In this document: piece by piece, positions 25,701 to 34,700 of the stretch
Layout: every line of letters begins with the position of its first letter
How positions within the stretch are numbered: the first letter of the stretch is position 1
Assembly: GCA_008828725.1 (NCBI GenBank)
Contig: MEHQ01004461.1
Span: 233,016-297,015 of the forward strand
Length of the DNA stretch: 64,000 bases
Direction of reading: 5' to 3'
Source of the DNA: Saccharina japonica
Taxonomy: Eukaryota; Sar; Phaeophyceae; Laminariales; Laminariaceae
Program-made: the position numbers and the translations under genes
The notes under the pieces: model-generated
The model's input: the letters and a program-made list of their open reading frames with translations, nothing else
What the model was told of the DNA's origin: nothing
Databases searched by the model: none

Positions 25701-28700
25701 CTGAACATTTGAAAGTTTTTGTTTTTCGCAGATTCAACATTGAAGAACGCAGACTGAAGATCGAAGGTCAGAAAGGGGAGACAGAGGGACAGGACAGGAC
25801 AGGACAAACAGACCGGATGGGTGGTGATGCAGGTGATGCAGGTGGACGACGCAGAGAACGCAGAAAACTGCAGCAGCGAAGGCAGAGTGACGGTCGGCAC
25901 GCGAGGCGGTCAGGGTCAGCGTCGGCGTCGTTACAAGCGCCCGAACTCCGCCTCCTGCCAATGCCGTCCACCCAAAAAAAAAAAAAAACAGCCAAAAGCG
26001 TATGGTAGCGTGCTGAAAAACTCTCAGATGTATTCATAGGGACGACGACAGATGCACATCTACGAATCCACACTAACGTACGTACTGATATAGAGTGGCC
26101 TGATTTTTTGGGACAATCGTGGTTTGCTGATGTTACTATGGTCCTCCGTGCTGAGCATCATTGCGGGGGAACACAGTAGAGCAGTAGTGGTGCCTATGTA
26201 AGGCGGTGTGTGTAGTGCACCGAGATTTTGAGCGCCTTAATATATCGAGTGGTCGCCTTATTCTTCGTTTCGTCATGTGAGTGCTGTTGTCCGGTTCAAT
26301 GACGGCCGATTTTGACCGCCTGCTATCGAGCGGCCGCCTTGCTCGTGCTGACTTACTATACAGGCCCCACTATTGTATTCAAAACTAATTTTGGTGGTAG
26401 GTTTTATGTATGATATGTAAACATTGGGGGGTGCCACTTCGTCTCATGGTCCATCCGTCTTCCTTTCACCATAGCATTCAGTAAACAAAGTCCACCTCAT
26501 ATTATGGTCCATGCCTTCTCGGCTACTACTGTACATGATATATATGCTTCCTGATCAAGCCAAAACAGATTTGTTTCAAGCATTTCTTCAGAACATTTAG
26601 TCGAGCGTAAGCCCACCTCAAATTATGGTCCTCCTTGGATACATATTCCCTTCATAATACTCCATAGTGCGTGGTTTCGGGGTCCATCGGAAATTCTGAA
26701 TACTATGTACAGCCTCCCGCAATAGTTGGAGTATTTCGATCGATTTCGCCCTCCAACTATTGCAATAAGCCACCGAGCTATTGTAATAAGCCGTCTAAGT
26801 CCAGCCAACCTTTTTCGACCAAGGGGGAGGGGGGGTAGGTAAACTAACCCCGAGGGCTGTTGTAACAAGCCGCCAAGTCCAGCCAGCCTTTTTCGACCAA
26901 GTATGGTTGGGGGGTGTACTCATGTCGTGCACGGCCTTAGTCGTATGAACTAAGCCCAAGTGCAAAAACAAAAAAAACGTCGTTCTTCTAGTGTAGAAAA
27001 ACTAACCCCGAGTGTAAAAAAAAAAAGTCGTCTATTTTACAGAATTCGTCCAGAAGCCCCAAGCCACAACAGCAGTAGGGGTCCCCAAACACAACGAAGA
27101 TGGAGACTCTGGAAAAATCTCGTCCAGACTTTTCCACACAGGCACCACTTCGTACGCGTGTGTGGTCCCCCTGTTGTCGGAAAAAAAAAACGCCGCCGAA
27201 AATTCGCCCGACGCGGTGCGTTATCCAAATATATGGAATACAGTATACACTATTACGGGGGAATATAATACGTTTAGGAAAAATACTGGAATTTTCTCAT
27301 AGGTTTTTGTGTATGTGACGGGCCCTGAGTACGATTATGGTCTCCCGTGATATTTGCTGTAAGAAACACTACGTACAACAACAAAATCGGAAGTAAAAAA
27401 AAAAAAAGGATGGACGATGAATGATGGGTGCTGGCTGGCGGGTGGGGATGGGGATGCGCTACTTTTCCCTTTCCCCATTTATTATCTTCGCCCTTCTTTC
27501 TCCTGTTCCCTCCCTACTGGTGATAGTATATACAGTACCAGGTAGTCGTAACTCAGGTCCGGGGTCGCATAGTAGGTCGTTACGGCGGTGGTCTACTTAG
27601 CAGTTAACCACGAAGACTGCTATGGTTGAGGTCGAGGGTTCGAGTCTCCGTATGGAGATTCTATATTGTCAAATGACACCAACTACTTGTCGAGGGCGCG
27701 TACTGTAGCGTAGGTAGTAGGCACAATTCGACGAGAGTCGACGAGGGAAGAAAGCGCTGAAATCTTCTCGCGATAAAAATGCAACGCAACAACCGTAGAG
27801 GGAAGGAGGGAGTGGAAGAGCCCAATTAGTTTGTTTTTTTTTGTTTTCCATCCTCCTGCGGATGGGTAAAAATAAAGCTCATGCCCTCCACACTAGCCTA
27901 ATTAGTCACCCCGGGTCTGAGGAATCACTCAAGAGACAGAGAGAAAAGAAGGGCGAAGATAGTAAATGGGATGGAAGAGCAAAAACAACAAAAGTAGGCT
28001 TATTTCTCGTCCCCCCGGCACTACGGTACGCGCCCTTCATTTTTATCGCGACAAGGGTCCAGCACTCTTCCTCCCCTCGTCCACTCGCACCGACTTGTGC
28101 TTGCCAACGCTGGTGAGCAATGAAAGCAACAGTCCAGCTTTCATAGTGTTGGTGTTTGTACGATGCCGCCTAGCTTCGTCCAAAAGGTTGACAGCCAACG
28201 CTACTTGATGTAACATCTACCAAATAATATTCCGAGAAAGTTCGCTGAGGGGTGGGGTTAAGGAATAAGCACGTCGGAGAGATGAGGATATATTCCATCA
28301 TAGATCATAGATCATGTATCGTACTCAGAGCATCCTCACCCGCCCTAATCTATGAAGAAACTCTGTAATAGTGCATGGAAAAAAAGTACAGATCCAACCC
28401 AGGAAACGTCTCTAGATCATGCAGATTATACGGTTCCCACCCGGCAGCATGAACTAGATCATACAGATCATACAGATCATACGGATCATACAGATCTTAC
28501 ATATCATACATATCATACATATCATACAGATCATACGGATCATACAGATCATACGGATTATAGAGATCATACATATTATACAGATCAGGAATATGTACGT
28601 CCTGAAATATCTAGATCACCAAGTGGGACTCGATTAAATGCGCCCGTATGGGTGGAGTAAAGAGATGGCAAGCGTCCGTCGTGTGGAATACCTGGTAGTA

Positions 28701-31700
28701 AATAATGGAGGAATATCAACAAACTATTAACAACTCGTCCGGTAACATCTTGGATCAATGTACAGGCGTGCAACCCCTATAACCCTATATAACCCTAACC
28801 CCAAACCCGACCACACCATTAGTGACCTAGAAAATTCCCAGAAATATCCTGCCGGACGAAATGCTAATACTGTAGGAATAATGTCAATCGCCTAACCAAC
28901 CATCGTCTCGAAGCGGGGGCAAGGTCTATTCGATTGGTGGCTCCTGGGTGGCTCACCCTGATCACCACCTATTCAAGAAATTTGTTGAAAGCCAGACAAG
29001 CACAGAGTACTGCTTGTTGTTCTGTACCAAAGGAATATAGGAATATATACCGAAACCCTTTCCAAACCCCAACCCAACAAAACTATTTGCGTCATATTTT
29101 CTCATACAAATATCTACGTCACATTTTCTCATGCAGACTACGTGCTACGTACTGTACCTGGTAGACACATACAAAGCGTGGAATCAATCAACCAAGGTCT
29201 ATCTAGGGCTAATGTTCTTTCGTTTCGTACAACTAGCCCGTTAATAATTGTTTGGACAAAATCAACCAATGTTTTAGAGTAGGGCTCGTAATCGAATGTA
29301 CTATTACTATTAATAGTGATAGTTTTGGATATCGAACGACAATCGAGTTAGATATTGATATTGATATATAAACAAAAAACAATCGATATAATTTCGATAT
29401 TTGATAAAAAGAGCCTTTCGTTCAGTGTTGCCTTCACAATAAAACAATAAATAATTATTTCCACCCAACTACTTATACATCAGTACAACAGTATCTGCAT
29501 AGAAAAAACGGGGACGATCTGTGAATGAAGGGCAAAACACGTTCGATATTTCGATACGATATATCGACAGTTCGATATTCCGATATATCGAAAGTGCGAT
29601 ATTCCGACATATCGAAAGTGCGATATTCCGATATATCGTACATGCGATATTCCAATATATCGAAAGTGCGATATTCCGATATATCGCACATGCGATATTC
29701 CCATACATCGAAACTTTCGATACGAAATGCAACACATTTCCGCACCACAGCAGTATCATAGTGCATCAACCATTCCTATCAAAATAAAAGCGGCAAGCTC
29801 TTCCGTGCTATTGATAATGCTGGTGGCGCTCCGAAATACGAGTCAGCACGGCGAAAATAATACTCGCTTCTTAACCCATTCAGAACTGAAAAACGTATCC
29901 CACACTAATTTCAAGTTGTTTGTCCCCCAATACGTGGGACCAGTTCTTACGGGGTTAACCCTTTTAGGACTGCAGTCCCGTTCTGGGGACAAACCACTCT
30001 GATTCTAAGTAATTTGTCCCAAAACGGGACTCCAGTCCTATGAGGGTTAAGATGGATGATGGGAAACAAAACGGCATGACCATGGGGCGTAACGGCTATA
30101 TCTATACCACTCTGTCCCTAAATATAAGCACCATTTTTATTGAACAGTAATGTGAAAAGGTGCTTATATTTCGGGACAGAGCGGTAGATTTAGGAGCCTC
30201 GGTGGCCAAAACCTCATAATAGAGACGACGTGAAGACCGTGTAATGTGAAAAGGTGCTTATATTTCGGGACAGAGCGGTAGATTTAGGAGCCTCGGTGGC
30301 CAAAACCTCATAATAGAGACGACGTGAAGACCGTTGGGTTATATAGCACAGAGGTGCGGGTCGTTTTTCACGATTGCTTTTTTTCCACAACAGGAGAGAT
30401 GCCATTACCGAACTTAACTGATCCCACATCTTTGGGGACAAACTATTTGGAATTAGTGTAGGATTTATTTTTGAGTTTTGAATGGGTCAAGAACTAGTCC
30501 CACATATTTGTGTAATAACTACTTGGAATTACTGTAGTTTGATTTTTTTTTTTTTTCAGTTCTGAATGGGTTAAGGTGTTTTCGGAATTTTCTGGTCGAA
30601 AGCATTCCGAAAATGTAACGTTCGACTTTAAGCACCCTTAACCCCTCGAGAACAAACTACTAGAAGCTAGTGTGGGACAAGTTTTTCAGTTCTGAATGGG
30701 GTTAACGTTGTCGAGGAAGAAACGAGGGCTGAAAAACGATCGCATACCTGTGTGAAGTCCACGCTCTTTATGGTATTATCGTTGTCTACAGTGTATGCGT
30801 GATAAGTCTTAAGGCGGAGAAGCATGGCATGTCGGGTATTACATAATACAGCACCGGCAAGTAGCTGCTGTGGTTCACGGTTGGGCCACTGCTGCTGTGA
30901 TATACACAGCAGAAAACAACGAGTTCAGTCGTGGAATTTTCACAGCATCAACGAACGATACGGTTATATAAAAGATAAACAAGCGCGTGGAAGAAGGGTC
31001 GTCGTATTGATGGTATAGCGCGTGGAAAAAGAGGCGTGTCGATAGCACCCACAATCAAGATCACGTGACAAAATAATGCCACGCCAGGTATGATACCGGC
31101 ACAGCGCCAACTATGGTACAGGAGAGGCCAGCTACCTGAGGGGGGGAGGGGGGGTGTACTTCATTTTCATTCATGGCCGTAGTCGTATGACCATAGACCC
31201 TCGCATCCCTACAATGTCGCGACGGAGCATGTCGGATTTTCACCGACCAGGCAGACATTGGGGGTGAACTCAGATGTATGAGACCGAAACTTCCCTCAAA
31301 ACACATTTTTGGCGTTACATGTTACATACAACACCTTGTAAATAACCTCTTGCAATCCCACCGCGTGATTGGTCGAGGCTGGCCTTTCGGCCCGCCAGCT
31401 TTTCGCTAAAAAAATCGCCACCGAAAATACGCGGCGGAATAGCTATCGTGACCGCCCCTGCCGATCCCGTGCCCCCCAAAGGGTAACGGCTAGGGTGACG
31501 GTTGGGATCGGGTCGGGTCTGGGCCGACGCACAATATTTTAGGAAAACAAATGTCCAAAAGGTGTTGCACGAGTGTATATATAAACAAGGTGGTCGTGAA
31601 AAAAAAGATGCCCAAAAGGTTTTGCACAGGGTGTTCGTTGTTGCATTAAAAATAAAATAAAATAGGTGGTGTTGCGTGAGTGTATTTACAAAGTGGTTGT

Positions 31701-34700
31701 TTGTGGTATGCGGTTGCTCGATATTGGTTTCCAGGTATCTGAGGGTTTCATACTGGGCTACGTGTACGGAAACTGGGGTTTTATAATGTGTAGCGAGGCA
31801 TCATACAAACAGTGGTGTGAACGAAAAAAAAAAAAGGACCAGAAGGTGTTATTACTTGCACAAGGGGTGGTTAATAAAAATTGATAAAAACGGTGTAGCA
31901 CGGATTTCTTTACAAGGTGGCGTTGCAACAGAGTAGGGGTTCCCGTGGCATACGAAGGGTAGGGTAAACATGACAGCGCATGTGAGGAGAGGATTGTTGA
32001 CTCTTTTACACTACTACCGCACTGCACAGAAACCTAAATCTTTCAGGGGTTTTCACGGATCCGGTCAAAACTCACGGGTCGGGTCGGGTCAGGTCGGGTC
32101 GGGTCGGGTCGGGTCAAGCCGGGTCGGGGCCGGGTCACCTATATAACCCGACCCGGACTCGACGCGTTGACACTTTCAACACCTCCTGGCGCGACCATTG
32201 GGGTTTTGAAGACCTCCTGGCCTGACCCTCAGGTCGGGTCGTGCATGACCCCGCGAACAGCCCTGAAGATGATGGATGGGATTACAAAATTCCAACCATG
32301 TTGAGGAGCTCGTCACTTGAAGAGATCCGTCATTCCGAATATTTGCGGCCAAAAAATGCTACGCGCCTATATACCATTCTGTCCCTAAATATAGGCACTG
32401 TTTTGATTACATATTAGTGTACAAAAGTGCTTATATTTTGGGACAGAGTGGTGTATCGTAGCACCCGTCAAAAGGTATTTTAAGAGTGGTGTTGATACAG
32501 CAGCAGCAGTGCGTAGGTTTTCTAGTAGAAACAACGTCACACTGGTGATAAGAATCGTGCGAAAAAAAATATTTCGAGAAGATGACGAGATGAGTAGGAA
32601 ATGAAAACAGGGTGGTAGTAAGAGATGACAATGCTATAAACTAAACATCTGGCATCTGATGACAATGCTATAAACTAAACATCTGGCACTGGATGTATGT
32701 AACACGATAATAGCATCAGACGAAAAGATGACAAGATGATATCACTCTCACCAGGAATATGAACCCCGTTTGATTTTTGTAACGGAGTTCGAACGGGTGC
32801 GGACTATATTTACATATTTACGGCCAGAGAGGTACGGAGGTAACACGCTACAAGACGAAAACATGACACCTACTCTACAGCTGTACGAGTAGCAGCTTTT
32901 GATATGGCAGTAGTGTCATACTGAAAAACGGAAATGTCAAGACAGTCAAATCACTACCGCGGATGCCACGTATTACGGGGGGCCATAGTAAATATGACCA
33001 ATTACTGTTAGCAAAAAAAGGTAAATATATAGGTACTTGTGTGTACCGTAGGTCCTATTTACTATGGCATCATTAGCCCACCCCGTAATAGTTGGGTGGA
33101 CACCCCCACGAGGCCGAGCTGAACGCAGGAACAGACAACGAAAATTGCAAACTTCGCACTACTGCTGATGTTACATACAAAACTCGCACCTCGCACACAC
33201 AACAGTTCATCCATCGCATTTGCGTTCACGTCACCCTTCGTACCGCATCTTCTCTCCCCTCCCCGCCTTCTTCGCGCATCGAATCCCTCCAAAAAAAAGC
33301 CTCAATACACGGCAGAGCGCTTTTCTTAATCACCATAAAACGCCTCACTACATATACAGCGTAACGGCATTATACACAACGAAAACGCCTCAATGCAAAG
33401 CCCAACGGTATTATTAACAGACTACCCCGCCATGGAAGCCTCCTTGTTCAACCCAACGGTATTATACTGGACAGCCCAACGGCACTATATCGCCAGAAAA
33501 CGCCTCCCTGTATAAGCAGCCCGACGGGGCTACCAGGTACCTGGTATACCGCAGGAGAACGCCCCGTAGTATTATGTATGCCGGCCAACGGTGTCATAAG
33601 GCGAGAAAACGTCGCACTGTACCACCCAACCCAACGGTAACATACTGCACAGCCGAACGGCTTTATTCCCCGAGAACACGCCTCACTACTGCATAGCCCA
33701 ACGGTAGTGTACAGCTAGAACGCGTCTCATTGCACAGCGCTACGCTAACACGGCCAGTAAACATCTCATTGCCCACACAACTCAACGGTATTATACGGCT
33801 CAACGGTAATATACCGGAAGCAAAAAAAGCCTCAGCACACAGCAGCGCGGTATCACACCGCCGGAATACGCCTCAGTAAGCAGCCCAACGGTATTAAACT
33901 GTGGAAACATGCCTCATTGAACATAAAGCCCTACGCTGTCACACAGCTATAAAAACGCGTCCAAATGTAAAAATGCAATCTTGCGATACCGCCATAAAAC
34001 GCCTCATTTCATAGCGGGGCGGTATTATACCAGGCGTATCGGTATACCGATATTATACCGTCGGAAAAACGCCTCTTTTGTAAGTAACACAACGGTAACA
34101 TACAGCGATGCGGTAGGAATCTACCCGCAGACCCGGTCAACACAACACATTCTCCTACGAGACGAGTGTATCGTCGACAACGCAGCCAGAACTGGGCGGG
34201 GAAGGCGGCGTCGACCCGTGTGGCGTCGCTAGCCGTAGCGATAGCGTTTCCGATAGGGTTACCGTCACTTGCCAGTCACCGATACCGATACCTTAACCGA
34301 TTATGCTACCGTCATTGTTGCCGGTCCCGTTACCCGTACAGTTACCGTGCACGCGTTGCCATTACCAACACTGGTGCCCGTAGAGTTGACCCGTACTGTT
34401 GCCGTTACCGATAATGTTACCGTTATTGCTGCCGCTCCCGTTACCCGTACAGTTACCGTTACCGTGATACAATTCCCGTTACGCATGCCTGTAGAGCCGT
34501 ACCGTTGCCGTTACCGATAATGTTACCGTTGTTGTTGCCGCCCCCGTTATCCGTACAGTTCCCGTTATCGCGTTACCATTCCCGTTACCCGTACCTATTG
34601 TTACCCGTGCCTGTAGACCCGTACTGTTACCGCTACCGCTACCTTTCCCGTTCCCAATACCGATACCCTTATCCTGGTTCTTTAATGTTAGAACAAAACA

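Noticed and set aside
30748-30801. A complete STRAP/WD40 gene nested in intron 1
   Set aside because: Only one short exon-like segment resembles it. No adjoining exons were found, so it is kept only as a low-interest candidate.
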